A stretch of DNA of 64,000 nucleotides from NCBI GenBank assembly GCA_916048095.2, contig OU696572.1:3533862-3597861 (forward strand), written 5' to 3'. Positions 13,656-63,479 of this stretch are shown here, one piece after another; the stretch's first letter is position 1, and each line of letters begins with the position of its first letter. The position numbers and the translations under genes are program-made. Under the pieces are notes generated by a model. That model saw only the letters and a program-made list of their open reading frames with translations. It was not told the origin of the DNA and did no database searches. Source of the stretch: Sacculina carcini (taxonomy: Eukaryota > Arthropoda > Thecostraca > Sacculinidae).

Positions 13656-14064
13656 CCTGTGCCGTATGCCAGTGTACATGCCTCCGTGTTATTAGCGTTC
13701 AATAACTCAAATAATAATAATAATATTACAAATACTCGAAAATCGGCAGTCGAGCTGTGGTTGCAGGCTTAACGACAGGAAAGCGTTGCTAGTGTGTTTG
13801 TCAGTGCTGCCAAGCCATGACCGCCCGTCTGGCAGCCCACGCACCATACTGTCCACCAACCATCCCGACACCGTATCACCATACCTTCCCACGCAGCCGC
13901 CTGCCGTGTGTGTGTATGTGTGTGTGTGTGTGGGTTTCAAGTCGGTATTTTTCGGGCCAATCTTCGGCGCCGACTTCTGACCGCCATTTGGGCGTCAATT
14001 TGCCAACATCACACACTCAATGAATACACAAACACATCTCATCACGGCGCTTTCACCTTTCCAC

Positions 14065-14097
<33 letters not shown>

Positions 14098-14394
14098 AAC
14101 ACACACACACATAAACACACACACACACACAAACATGCACACACGTTCTTAGTGGTACAAAATGGAATCTACAGACCACCATGGAGCGTCTCCGGATAAA
14201 TCACGGAAAACAGGCACACTCCCAATTCAAATGCATTTATTTGCCCACGTTTATGTGCATAGGTGGGTCTGTGTGTGTCTCTGTGAGTAAGTGGCTGTGT
14301 GTGTGTGTCCGTGAGTGTATGTCTGTATGTGTATGTACGATCACATGTACGAATGTGCATTTGCATAAGCCTCTGGTGCATATTCATGCGCGCG

Positions 14395-14467
<73 letters not shown>

Positions 14468-14490
14468 TGAGTCGACCACACAGACACACG
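13656..14490. other. Non-coding stretch with CA arrays
   Basis: Holds a short (AAT)n patch near 13713-13726, CA arrays at 14068-14130, and a 60-bp pure (CA)n array at 14401-14462 that abuts the next inverted-repeat element. Confidence 0.6.
14401..14462. repeat. (CA)n microsatellite, about 30 units
   Basis: An uninterrupted CA tract ending about 28 bp before the family 7 element. Confidence 0.97.
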
Positions 14491-14852
14491 CAGTGGCGTA
14501 GCGAGGGGGGGGGGCGTCCAGGGTGGCACAAAAGCTGCTGAAGACGTTTAATTATTGTTATATCTGAGTAGCATTTTTTATTACACTAATTGATATTTGT
14601 TGTATTAATATAAAATAACTGAATGAAAGCTAGGTGGATTGGAAATAATGATCTCCGATTAGATGACTGGAAGCATGCACTATTATAAGAGGTACGTCTT
14701 TTCAGCTATATCGACATATGCACTTGCTAATTCCCTATTACAATGGTGTTGAAACTCATAGTCTCTTGCGGCTTAGTGACCCGCAATCATACATGATGGA
14801 GGCGGCAGAATAAGTGAGTCCCTGGGCGGTGGATAGCCTAGCTACGCTCGTG
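14491..14852. mobile_element. Inverted-repeat element, family 7 (CAGTGGCGTAGC ends)
   Basis: Begins CAGTGGCGTAGCGAGG and ends CCTAGCTACGCTCGTG, giving imperfect inverted ends. The interior includes GCTGCTGAAGACGTTTAATT and AATAACTGAATGAAA, both shared with copies at 36531-36875 (inverted) and 42945-43197. It lacks coding capacity. CAGTGGCGTAGC ends suggest a hAT-type element, but the flanking CA repeat hides any target duplication. Confidence 0.75.
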
Positions 14853-17718
14853 CACACACAGGAGACTGCAATCAGTCACATCGCACTAACACTCGGCGAA
14901 TCCACACACCACACCGCCCGTGGAGGAAGCGCATTTCAGCACACAAACGTAACACCACACGACCACCTTTGCTAGCAATTCATCACAGCTATTATCATAG
15001 CCACAAACACGTACATAGTCAATGAGGTGTGAAGGCTGCTAGACGAAATATATCATGCAATATAGGACAGCGCCCACACACCAGCGGAAAGCATGGAACA
15101 CTGGCGAAAAATACAAGATAATACGTATAGACAGAAATACTGGAAAAATATCGGCAAAATCATATTATCGTTGTAATTATTTAATTATTTCTCCTATTTC
15201 AAAATTGGAATTCTGTTTAAGAATCACATACAAGCATAAGCTTTTCATGTGTCTAAGATTGAATAAAATGTAATGAAAAGCGCAAACAAAATGCCAATAA
15301 CTATATACAATTGGAGGAAAATATACATTCCAGTATTTGACTAATAAAAACAAAATTAATTTTTAATTTAACACTAAACGGGCATATTATAACATCATAC
15401 AATTGCTACACAATTGCACACAATTTGCACACATCATGTACTCATACGCACATGAACACATTTGTCGACCGAATAAAATTGTTTATTGGATGATTAATAG
15501 GCAACTTTTATTAGCATTTTTAATGATCTTGTACCATGGGATACCAATTTATTAAAAAACGAATAAGGGTTAGCATGGGTAACATTTAACAAAACACAAA
15601 CACGCAAACACATAACAGCAATACAGGATTGTACAATTATATTTCATTGGCATAAAACATGAGAATATCGGATATTGTTTGGAAAACTTCAAATTTATAA
15701 CTAAAACTAAACTAAAAATTGAATATATAATACTACTTTGAATACAATGAGGTAAAATTATATTCTATTAAAAAGTTGATAGTTTATGTGCCATTTCACT
15801 TCTATAGGCAATCAAAGTGCTCGTGAGAACTTGGAATAAATAATTTAGCTTGGTGAAGCGCCCGCCTGTGGGCGAATGCCTTGAAAATGCGTCCATACGC
15901 AGATATTAACTCGACCATAAAATAGCCTCAAGTACAGTGGATTCGAACACAATTTGATTTCTGTTATATGTTCGGTATTACTACAATTATTATTGATTAC
16001 AGAAAAGCTCAGTGACATGGGAACAGTGCAGGCATGATTACCACAACCCAAAAAGATGTAGATTTTCAGAAATACGAGTTTAGTCAGGAGGATTTCATTT
16101 CATTTGTAATTGGTATAGCGCCCATTCGACACAGGCGCGCATAACAGTCAAAGAACAAAATGTAGATCGGCAAGAATAAACACTCAGATAAGCGAATGAC
16201 CATAACATATACTTATATATATAAATAATCTAAGTACATCTAAAAACATTTTAAAGGAATTACAAAATAAACTACTACAAAGAGAAACAGGCAATACAAT
16301 TCAATATGGCGCATTAAATTACAAACTGGCGCGCGGCACAGGAGCATTCACAGCACACACACACACAATACTCATTTACAACTCTCACACACGGACACAA
16401 GATATGGATAGAGACAAGATGGAAAATAAAAAAAATAAAAAAGCTGTCATTGAAGAGAAGGAAACGGTGTTAAGAAATGAGTAATAGGATCAAAAAATAT
16501 TTCTAATAGGATGAGAGCTAATCAAGAAAGAAACAAAAATGTACTGGCTTATAAGCATAATTATTGCTTTAGTTGGTTAGACAATTATGAAACAGCATAC
16601 TTTTATTTGAAAATTGAGCTAAAAAGGGCTGAACAACTGCACTGAAACAACAATTACATTGCGGGGTTGAGTTTGTTCATCCAAATATTTCTGCTTTCTG
16701 GACACAGAGTTGCCAGACAGCGATATTTGCTTGAATAAGCAAAAATCGCCGATTTCATAAAACGCTATCGCTCTGAAGTATAAAAACTCTTTATAAATTT
16801 AACAAATGAAAACAAATTATAATTAATAAATATGCTAAATACAATTAAAATGAAATTATCATCAATTGCAATTAACAATATAGAATCCACTATTTGAGTC
16901 ATGTGATCGTTGTATGTTTATGATTTACTTACGTGTCTGAGTGAAAATTATAACGCAATATGTATGTTAATTAATATCTATAATAAAAATCAGTGTGTTC
17001 CTAAATAACAAATTTGAATAACAAACGGTGTTGTCAACAGATTAAAAATTTCACTTCCATAAAAATTTTTCGATTTAAATAATCATTAGTTTTCTAAACT
17101 TCCCTATCAATATCCCCTCTCTGTAAGCACAATCTCAAAACATTTCAGCATTCTCGAAATCAACCATAATTCAAAATTGACTGAATTTCAACAAAAGAAT
17201 CAACAAAGAAGCCCCAAAACGCATTTTCAAGATAACAAAATGTATTCTCGAAGCCCTCATACACATGGGCTGCTTCCCCACTTCATTCTCCAAATGGCAG
17301 TCGCGTATTGAGTCTGTCAGCACCCACACACACACACACACACACGCATACAAACATACCCGCACAGGCACACTCGCACAGTCCCTATTGTCGGGATATC
17401 ACAGCTCACACGCACACGCGCAAACACACACGCATACAAACACGCAGGCACGCAGTATAGTGACGTGTCGGAAGATAGTCGTTGCCTCGGTCCAATACAC
17501 ACAAACACACACACACACACACATACATACAGTACATAGGAACGTGATCGGAATTAGTGTTTTATGTTCATGTTTGTGCGTGTGTGTGTGTGTGTTGTAT
17601 TAAAACATATATTAACACAGCTTTACACAAGAACAAGCAAGCACACACACGTATTCATTGGGCATACTGATGTACACGTATGTAAAAAATCTCACAGCAA
17701 AACCACATAACAGATGAG
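14853..17718. other. AT-rich non-coding stretch
   Basis: No exon recognised. A diverged minus-strand family 1 remnant lies at about 15990-16055. A LINE-type 3' tail (sense GGGCGCTATACCAATTACAA, minus) lies at about 16095-16135. CA arrays lie at 17321-17345 and 17500-17521. The remainder, notably 15280-15840 and 16170-17250, is plain AT-rich DNA. Confidence 0.5.
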
Positions 17719-17785
<67 letters not shown>

Positions 17786-18563
17786 CCTACAGACAATAGT
17801 CTGATTCGCGCAATTTGTACACATGCACAATCGCAACACACACAGACACATTCGCGTTGCTCAGGAAAACGAAACACACACACACACACAATCGTCGGGG
17901 AGTGCGTCGGTGAAAGGGTTTGAAAATTGACAACAGACATTAGCACACACACACACACACACACAATACGAGGCAGTGTCTGGAGTGTATGAGTCAATCG
18001 GTATAGTCTAGGTCGACCTGCACACACACACACACATACAGCACATTCACATATAGAAACACTGGTAAAAATTGTGTGTTTGAATGCTAAGGCATATATG
18101 TAAGTGTGGAATTAAATATATTTAAGCACGTGTTGAGGGAATGTTTTGCAATTTATGTTGTTGTTTTTATATAATTTACAGCTGTATTGAATTTCTGCTT
18201 AGTTGAACTCTTCAAGATGGACGAAATACGTGTCGAGTGATAAATTTAGCTGAAAAATGTGTGTGTGTGTGTGTGCTAGTGGAAACAATACACGTTTGCA
18301 GTTTTCTGTTTTTGATAGTTGAATAACATACAATAAATAATATAATAACATAATTACCACATACAACTACTATCATAAATAATTACACATCAAATATGTC
18401 TATATAAGCTGCTCTTTATGCGCTATATTGTGTTCTAATTAAAATCATGGTCACGCACACACACACACACACACACAGTCAGACACAGTTAGATACAGAC
18501 ACAAACATACACACACACACACACCCACACAGTCAGGCACAGACACAAACATACACACCGCCA

Positions 18564-18617
<54 letters not shown>

Positions 18618-18715
18618 CAGACACAGACACAAACACACCCAAGCCCACACAATCACACACATATACAAGCATGTACACACACACTCACACACCAACACAG
18701 CCAGACACGTATGAA
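17719..18715. repeat. Series of CA microsatellites downstream of KPNB1
   Basis: CA arrays at 17719-17784, 17875-17890, 17943-17965, 18455-18478, 18505-18525 and 18565-18615, separated by short unique pieces. On the KPNB1 sense strand these are UG repeats in the 3'UTR or downstream flank. UG-rich RNA is bound by CELF and TDP-43-type proteins, so they could affect 3'-end processing; this is inference. No convincing AATAAA could be assigned. Confidence 0.75.
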
Positions 18716-18760
18716 TGGTGTGTCGGTTGAGCGACCTCAGTGACCTCAGTCGAGGCAGTT

Positions 18761-38015
<19,255 letters not shown>

Positions 38016-38892
38016 GGTGCCGTCTGCACCAAACACAAACAGTCATACACACACACACACACACATGAATATATTAGTATTAAACACAGCCACACGCATT
38101 GACATGAGCTGAGTGCAAGCACAATAAACTCTACCATACAGCAGCGCCGATGCATAAATTCTACCGCCGCTACTAAACAATCTCACCTTATATCAGTTCA
38201 GTGTATTTGTTATAGCGCCTGTCACATACGGCCGCGCGGCAGCTACACAGCATACACAAGCGAGCTGAGCTAAAACAGCTATTTAAAGAGACAATAATAA
38301 AGCCTGAATGAACACATGACGAACACGTATCGATGAAATTTGATCGTTTGACCAGACAATGTCACGTAATGAGAGCCAACAGTGGTGGGAATTGTGAGGA
38401 GATACGAGACTAGCGCGTGAATAATATCTGCCGAATCTCCGCGCAAGAAACAATTTCGGACTCGCTTTGTTTCGATACTCTTAATTCGTAGACAAATGTG
38501 TGTGTGTGTGTGTGTGCGCACGTGTACCCATTATGTTTGTTTTCAAGTGCTTGCCTATTTTTATAATATAAATTTACATAGACAGAACATTTGATCACTG
38601 ATACACTCCTCTAACATTTTAAACTTACATAGGATGTAAATTATTGAAAACAGTTATATGACTACTATATCTATACGCTTAAACCGCTATACAAAATACA
38701 ATTGTCACAAATTATTGTAGTGGATGTACTAAAGAACAAACACATATCACACTATCGGCACAATTATATAAATCTCGTGATTACAATTCTACAAACCTAC
38801 AATTCTAGTCTTCAACCTCTGTTCAAACTACTAAGCACTACATAACACTGTCTCTTTACACTGGATAACACTTGACAAGTATGTTATTCCAC
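38016..38892. other. KPNB1 upstream flank
   Basis: Holds a CA tract at 38046-38066 (a TG tract just before the probable 5'UTR acceptor), a LINE-type tail with TTATAGCGCCTGTCACATAC at about 38205-38240, and a short TG tract at 38498-38518. No upstream exon or CpG-rich promoter could be identified. Confidence 0.4.
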
Positions 38893-40753
38893 AACAACAA
38901 CAGTGTGTATTTGGTATAGCGTCCATCATCATAGCCGCGCAGACGAGTACTTATGCAGGAACACATGAAATATATACTGGCAATGCGAGCATTGGATAAT
39001 ACGAAAATAAGAGCTCGATCACAAAACAACAAAATAAAACGCAGATTAAATCAAGGAGAAACAGCAGCAGGACACAAACAAGCACGTAGAAGAGTGCAGC
39101 GTAATGACGTTAAAAACAAGGGAACAAAATGCATGCACGCAGAACATACACAGTCACAGGCTTCCCGGACAAGTGCAACTATATACATGACGTAAACGCA
39201 GAATCAAACAGACAACTACATAAAAGAGAGATCAGAGGGAGGCGAAAGGAGTCAAGGCGTGAGTGGTGGGATCGAAGGATAGATCAAAAAGATATTTACA
39301 AAGAGAAGAAGCAAATGAACGATATGACAACGATGAGGTGATGTGAGAGGGGAGAGAGTTGTAAAGACGCTGACCGAAAAAGCAGAAATATTAGGAAGAT
39401 CACGCGGACTCATTTGAAGCGCGAGGGCAGGCTAAAGGGACAGGATGTCGAGAAGAGGGGGTTTCAGAGAGAGAAAGTAAAGCATAGAGATACGTAGGTT
39501 TAGTGGGACTGTGCAACAGTTTAAAGATTATGGAGCAAATTTTGAAGTGAATTCTATATTTGATAGGAAGCCAGCGGAACTTGAAGAGATAAGGAGAAGT
39601 GTGGCGGCAGAAAGCAGGATATAAAACAAAACGGCAGGATTGGTTCATCACTCGCTGGAGAATTTTCAAGGAAGATTTGGGACACTTGAAGTGGAGCGAG
39701 CTGCAGTAATCCAGTCTAGAAGAGATGAGTGATTGAACAAGCTTGATAGAAGAGGGCTGGTCGAGGCATGGACGGATAGGATAGAGAGAGCGGAGTATAA
39801 GGCGACAAATGCGAGCAGTAGCAAGAATATTGGCAGAGAACGAAAGTGAGGAATCAAAGATAATGCCAAGGTTTCTAACAGACGAAGAGAGATATAGGCA
39901 ATAGAGGAGGAGACAAACGAGGAGAATGAAGAGCAAGAAATTCTGATTTATCAGTCTTCAGAAGAAGGCGACGGGAGGAGATCCAGGAAGATATATCAGA
40001 AAGTATACCAGACAGAAGAGCAGGGTCAGAAAAGGGACAAGGAATACAGAATTGGATGTCATCAGCATATGAGGAACGTGGGCGGAGTGACATTATGGAT
40101 TGTTATCGGATGATGGTTTATTATTTATTGTTATTTATTTATTATTTTCTTTCCAACTCTCTTTCTAGACTTTTTTTCTCTTCGAACTCTCTTTCTCTCT
40201 GAATCTTTTGGGCGCTTCCGGTACATGGGGCCACCTTAGGGTGGTAATAGTGCTTGCACTCTTCCCATGCTACTGGATTTGCCTGTAATTAAAAATAATA
40301 ATATGTGTGAAAAGGGATAGACCAGCGTCGAAGGATAGGGCAGAGAGAGGACATATAAAGATTGAAAAGAAGAGGACCAAGGATGGACCCTTGAGGTACG
40401 CCAGATGTAAGAGGGATCGAATTTGAGACGGAAGAGTTGAACTGGACAGAGTAAGATCGATTATGCAAGGAGAGCGCGGAATCAGAAACACGAATATGAG
40501 AAAAGTCTTTTATGAGAATTTCACGATCTACAAGGTCAAATGCTGAGCTTAAGTCAAGAAAGACTAGGAGAATGGATTTTCGAAAGGAGAATGACGACAA
40601 AATACCTCCAGTGATCGAGATAAAGACAGATACAGTACTATGAGAAGGAATAAATCCGGATTGGTGGATGTCAAGAAAAAGGAACAACAGAACCTCTAAA
40701 CGGACAATGGCGGATACTAAAGTGAAACATCCGAAAGATACAAAAACCGACAT
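38893..40753 (-). mobile_element. L2-like LINE fragment, broken and interrupted by a family 1 repeat
   Basis: Minus-strand reverse-transcriptase pieces: SGFIPSHSTVSVF, VFLDLSSAFDLVDREIL, GVPQGSILGPLLFNLYM, then after the nested insert AYADDIQFCIPCPF, VRNLGIIFDSSLSFSA and LDYCSSLHFKCP, ending near LACPRASNESA. The first RT blocks and the endonuclease are missing (5'-truncated). Besides the nested repeat there is at least one frameshift, near 39920. The 3' end runs to a GACGCTATACCAAATACACA tail with a short TTG repeat at about 38893. It is related to, but clearly diverged from, the LINE at 30506. Confidence 0.85.
40072..40300 (+). repeat. Family 1 repeat nested in the LINE, with 5-bp target duplication
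   Basis: Begins AGGAACGTGGGCGGAGTGAC and ends CTGTAATTAAAAATAATA. ATATG flanks both sides (40067-40071 and 40301-40305). Its host site is the catalytic TYADD codons of the LINE reverse transcriptase. Confidence 0.88.
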
Positions 40754-42059
40754 CGTTATGCTATATGCATCCTATTGACACATTATCAAAAACATACAAT
40801 TAAAAAAATTCATTGGTGTCAAATTTATAAAACAGAAAGCCGCGTCGCCCACAAACATTACCGATGAATCAACTAGCAGTTTGAGCCCAAAACCCGCCAT
40901 ATGCATTCGAATGCCAATAACTCACCGTATGTTAGTGACGATTTTCCAGAAAATGATACACGCCAAACCCGATATTCAGATTAAAAACTAACTATACCGA
41001 GAAAAACACCACAAAACGGCAACAATATTCAAAATGACCCAGAAAAAACCAACGTGCTAGATTTGAAAACGCCGCACGGCCCAACTTTCGTCTATTGTGC
41101 ATTTCGCTGCATCTGAGTACCTTGATTCGGTATAAAATTCCACATTCAAATAGTTATGTACATTCAAATGAATAAAATTGAAATTTAATAGAAAATATTC
41201 AATTTGAATGTTAACATGATGATATTACACAAATTATTAATTTACTCTAACGGTATATCTAATATAATTAAATACGTATCTAAAGAATAACAATACGCAT
41301 AGTATTATACTTGATCAATTTTTCAAAAATCAATTATCAATTTTTCACCGATTTTTTTTGTGGGTATGTGATCATTTTCGATGACGTCAATTTTGAAGTT
41401 TATACTATATTGTTTAATTTCTGTGATTTGATTATATATGGTGTGTGAGCTCGTTGGAGTGTGTATGGTTTAGTGTGTGTATGTGTGTGCGTGTGCTTGT
41501 GCGTGTGCTTGTGCGTGTGTACGTGTATGTGTGTGTGTGTGTGTGTGCGTGAGCGTGTGTGTGTGATTCGCGTTTGGGTTTATGTCTTTTCTGTGTTTAT
41601 AGGTATGTGTATGTATGTGAATTGTACTGTGAATTGTACATGCCCCGCGGCGGCGAGCGAGTGACCGGCTCGCCGCTGATTGGTTGTTGCCGTGGGTGTG
41701 AGGTATGTGCGTGTGTGTGTATGTGTGACGGTGTTTGTTTGTTTATTGAATTTTTGGGGTGCACCGGCCTCTGAGACCATATGGCACCCCTGTGGGACGG
41801 TGTGAGCGTAGAGTCGTGTTGGTGGTCTGGTGGTGTTGAGACGTCCTGTAGGCGCGCGTGGGGTAGTGATGTCCAAGCGCCTGTCTGTTAATGTATTTTA
41901 GTTTTTTTATTTCTGTTAGAATTTCCACTATGAATGATTGATTTTGAGAAGAAATGTGTGCACACCAAAAAAACTCATTCTCAACTGTAATAGAAGAGAT
42001 TTCAGTAATTTACATCATTTTTGCATAACGGATAGTGAAATATAAGACTTGTTAAAGGT
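40754..42059. other. Intergenic stretch
   Basis: 40754-41460 is AT-rich unique sequence. TG-rich runs lie at 41471-41565. A GC-rich patch with CGGCGGCGAGCGAG and an inverted CCAAT box (GATTGGTTG) lies at about 41643-41690, possibly regulatory. No exon was recognised. Confidence 0.45.
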
Positions 42060-42382
42060 CAAAGGTTAAAGGCCTAAGTGGCAGCTGCTACATGGGAAGA
42101 AGCCGAAGCTTATGAACACACATATCCCGTGCAGCTCGCTGCCACCGCAGAACCAAATCTCTCCACGCTATGGCGCCATAAGGACGAAAGACGTATTAGA
42201 GAGAGCCACCTCCCCAGAATGCATGCGATACTCTTGACTGATATCTGGTACCATTTACTGCTGGGTGGACAGGGGCTGTGGGACTATAGAATTCGCCCAA
42301 TGAAATTCTGCTCCACCGGGTTTCGAACCACGGACCTCCCGTTTGTGAGGCGGGTGTGCTAACCACTACACCACTGAGTCCA
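42060..42382 (-). mobile_element. tRNA-Val-derived SINE, copy 2
   Basis: On the minus strand the head reads GGACTCAGTGGTGTAGTGGT, then CCCGCCTCACAAACGGGAGG and GTGGTTCGAAACCC, very close to tRNA-Val with its A and B boxes. The body matches 19439-19757, including TGGCGCCATAGCGTGGAGAG and GGCAGCGAGCTGCACGGGA. The tail is a CTTTAAC/CTTTGAC repeat. Confidence 0.88.
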
Positions 42383-42944
42383 AGATTGGTTGATTGTGTG
42401 TATTGATTGTGTATTGATTTGATGTCTGGTCAAAGTGTATTTATGTTTAAGTGTATTTAAGTCTATGTGTGTCTGATTGTATGGTACAGAGACAAGAGGT
42501 GACGTTGTTTTGATGATCAGTGGAAATAGTTAACGGCATACATGAGCTCACCCTCTGGAGAATTCGCGTCACGACGATCCATGTGTGTATGGGACCAAAA
42601 GGACTTTTATGGGAGCCAAGGACTGTTTCTGGGAGGCAATAAGGATTCGAATTGCATTGAAGGGGATCGTGGCAAGAAAAAGGTACAGCACCATTCGTGT
42701 ATACGATGTCTTATTCCGATACGACAGTGCAGAATCGCAACAGTCACAATATATCAGATGAGGAAATCATCGGTAGACCAGAGGAACACAACTGCGGCCG
42801 GGACAGACGGAGCGAGTCACGTGATGTGGTGTCGCTCTCTAAATGTGAACGTCTGAATTCTAAATGAGGCAATCTATAAGGTGCGAATCTATAAGGTTCT
42901 GTCTGTGAGTGTGTATGTGTGTGTGTGTCTGTGTGAATGTGTGA
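42383..42944. other. Intergenic stretch with an unassigned ORF
   Basis: A 104-codon plus-strand frame (42542-42856) shows no recognisable motif and no splice or initiation support. A TG run lies at 42911-42935. Confidence 0.4.
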
Positions 42945-43197
42945 GTGGCGCAGCATGAAGGGCGGTCTGCCCTGGGCGGCATGTTCTACGGGGCGGCACA
43001 AGAGCTGCTGAATACATTGAATTATCATTATATCTGGGTAGCATTTCCGAATATACTGTTTCATATTTGCTGTTTAAATATCAAATAACTGAATGAAAAC
43101 AAGATCGGTTGAAAATAATGATCAAAAGGGATATTTTCAGATATATGACCCGCAGGCATACATGGTGGGGGCGGCAGATGGCCTAGCTACGCTCCTA
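42945..43197. mobile_element. Inverted-repeat element, family 7, copy 3 (shortened)
   Basis: Begins GAGTGGCGCAGC and ends CCTAGCTACGCTC. Shares AGCTGCTGAATACATTGAAT and AAATAACTGAATGAAAAC with the other copies. About 100 bp shorter than the copy at 14491. Confidence 0.7.
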
Positions 43198-43499
43198 GTC
43201 CCATACAAGTATCCATCCTGCCCCCGACAATGTGGATCCTGGACCGATCTCCATTCGCACACGCGTGCGAATGAACTTGCAGCGACAGGAGGGTCATTAT
43301 CGATTACGATGGACGGCTAAAGATAGGAATTTGTGAGAATATGAAGGAAGAGAAACACATTTAAACCTTGCAATGCCTGAGAGCATAATACGGTGTTCTA
43401 CGAATAAACATCAAACTTAACCAAACAAGATTTTACAGGAATATCAAATATATTTGATTCCGACTAAGCAACCATGGATTATTGTTCAATTATTATAAT

Positions 43500-43680
43500 C
43501 AGAGGCGGCGCCAGAATTTTCCTGTCGGGAAGGGTGGGGCTGGGGAAAAATGCGAGTCTTGGTGAAATATAAGGTGCTACACTAGAAATAATTATAGTCA
43601 GAATTGGGAGGCTCGGGAGGGTTTGACACATTTTGGGGGGTTCAGCCCTCCAAGCCCCACTTGGCACGTCTTTACCTTGT
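43500..43680. mobile_element. hAT-like short element, family 8, copy 2
   Basis: Starts CAGAGGCGGCGCCAGAATTT, contains TCAGAATTGGGAGGCTCGGG and ends in a G/C-rich tail (CCAAGCCCCACTTGGC) like the copy at 4990-5158. Confidence 0.75.
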
Positions 43681-44179
43681 AGTGTAGTGCACTCCAGTGT
43701 GTAGTGCACACACAAACCAGTACAATCGCTCTTAATCTTCGAAAGTATTTTGGACATTTTAAGACACTACACAAAGACACACAGTACCTATACAATCGCA
43801 TGCACCTAGAATATCGCACACAAAACGCCTTTTGAAAAAGAAATATATTTGCACGTTTGGAAGAATATTTTATATAAGAAGCACTAGCTGCTCTCACTAA
43901 GCGCTCCAATCAAAATGAGGTGCCATGAAAATGGAGATTGCACGATGCAGGCCACGCTTTGGCACACGCAAACAAAATATTGCCTGTGATTGCAATAAGA
44001 CAAACTAAGAGCTGTCACAGCTCACCAGTCCACACATAACCGACACAAGTTATCATGTCAGGCTGTTGAACGCTTATATAACTGTATGTACTGGCCATTT
44101 GATACCGAATCAAGTACTTGCTGCTACAATGCTGTTACAATGCCGGCACAGTCTATCCCCGACTAGATCACAATACGTT

Positions 44180-44208
44180 CACACAAACACACGCACACAC
44201 ACACACAC

Positions 44209-44246
<38 letters not shown>

Positions 44247-44309
44247 ACACACACACACACAGGTACACACACACACACACACACACACACAGGTACACAC
44301 ACACATACC
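44180..44309. repeat. Compound (CA)n array with GGTACA units
   Basis: CA blocks separated by CG or GGTA interruptions, with a CAGGTA unit appearing three times (about 44242, 44260 and 44290). Confidence 0.93.
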
Positions 44310-44542
44310 GGCAAATTGCTCATACATATGAAAAATCCAATACACCAAGTCAATATTGGCAATACAGCACAATTCAACCAGCATTGAATGCTTGAACCCG
44401 CGGTTCGTCTGGCGCACGCAACACGAAACTCTACTGCTATGCTGACGCGTCTGTTCAGCGGATCAGCAGACGACATGTTTCTCGACCGCAAAAAAATGGA
44501 CGGTCAAATTGGCGGAAGCTATCGCACTGAATCGGTGCGTGA

Positions 44543-62659
<18,117 letters not shown>

Positions 62660-63479
62660 CTGTCAACACACACACACATACACACATACAAACACACACA
62701 CACACACACACATACACACATCTAAAATGTAATTGAAAACATAAACACTGGACGGCAAATAAACACAATTTTTGCTATATAACGCCAAATGCAAAAATGC
62801 AACACATGCAATAATCCGTGCAACAAATGCAAGAATATGTGGATTTTGTATATCAACTACGTACGTATCGCCACTGAGCCAACATTGGCTCAATGTATGT
62901 AAATTATGCTCATTTTAATATATTAATGCTTTTCACATTTTTAATAGTTAAGAATATTTAAATACAATAAAACGAGCAAAATATAATTTAAAATATCTGG
63001 AATCAAATTCTTCACCCAAGTATCATTAAATTTTATGAAAAATATTTATTATAAGCAAGTTAATTCACAATAATTGACAAATAGTTATTTGAAACGTCGT
63101 TTTGGTATAATGGGACAGTGTTTCATCATTAAAAACCAAATGTACTTTATTTCCCAACAAATATGCGATTATGGTGTTAGACTGAAATGATATATCACTT
63201 TGGTCGACATTATCGGGTTCGCTCAGAAATCACGCCTCATACGACACAGAAACACTGCAAGCGAGAACACATTGTCAATTTCAACAAGTTGTTCGCTCTA
63301 ATACACGAATACTTCAAGTGCAATGAACACGCATGTCCAGTCACACTTACTCACAAACACGCCCCTGATACACAGAATGTTATTCACCCATATACCCATA
63401 CCCTTAGTTACTCGTTAACTGTGTAATGATTGGCGTTTTAAGCGCGCACCAGCCTGTTGAAACTATATGGCGTGCCTAT
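62660..63479. other. Kinase intron stretch
   Basis: CA arrays lie at 62663-62721 (just upstream of the exon acceptor on the sense strand); the remainder is AT-rich. No exon carrying the DFG or HRD motifs was found. Confidence 0.45.

Larger units (their letters stand above)
43198..44542. other. Kinase gene downstream flank
   Basis: Includes a family 8 hAT-like element (43500-43680) and a CA/GGTA array (44180-44309). The rest is unique. The first 100-200 bp left of 44543 would be the kinase 3'UTR; no clear polyadenylation signal was found. Confidence 0.45.
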
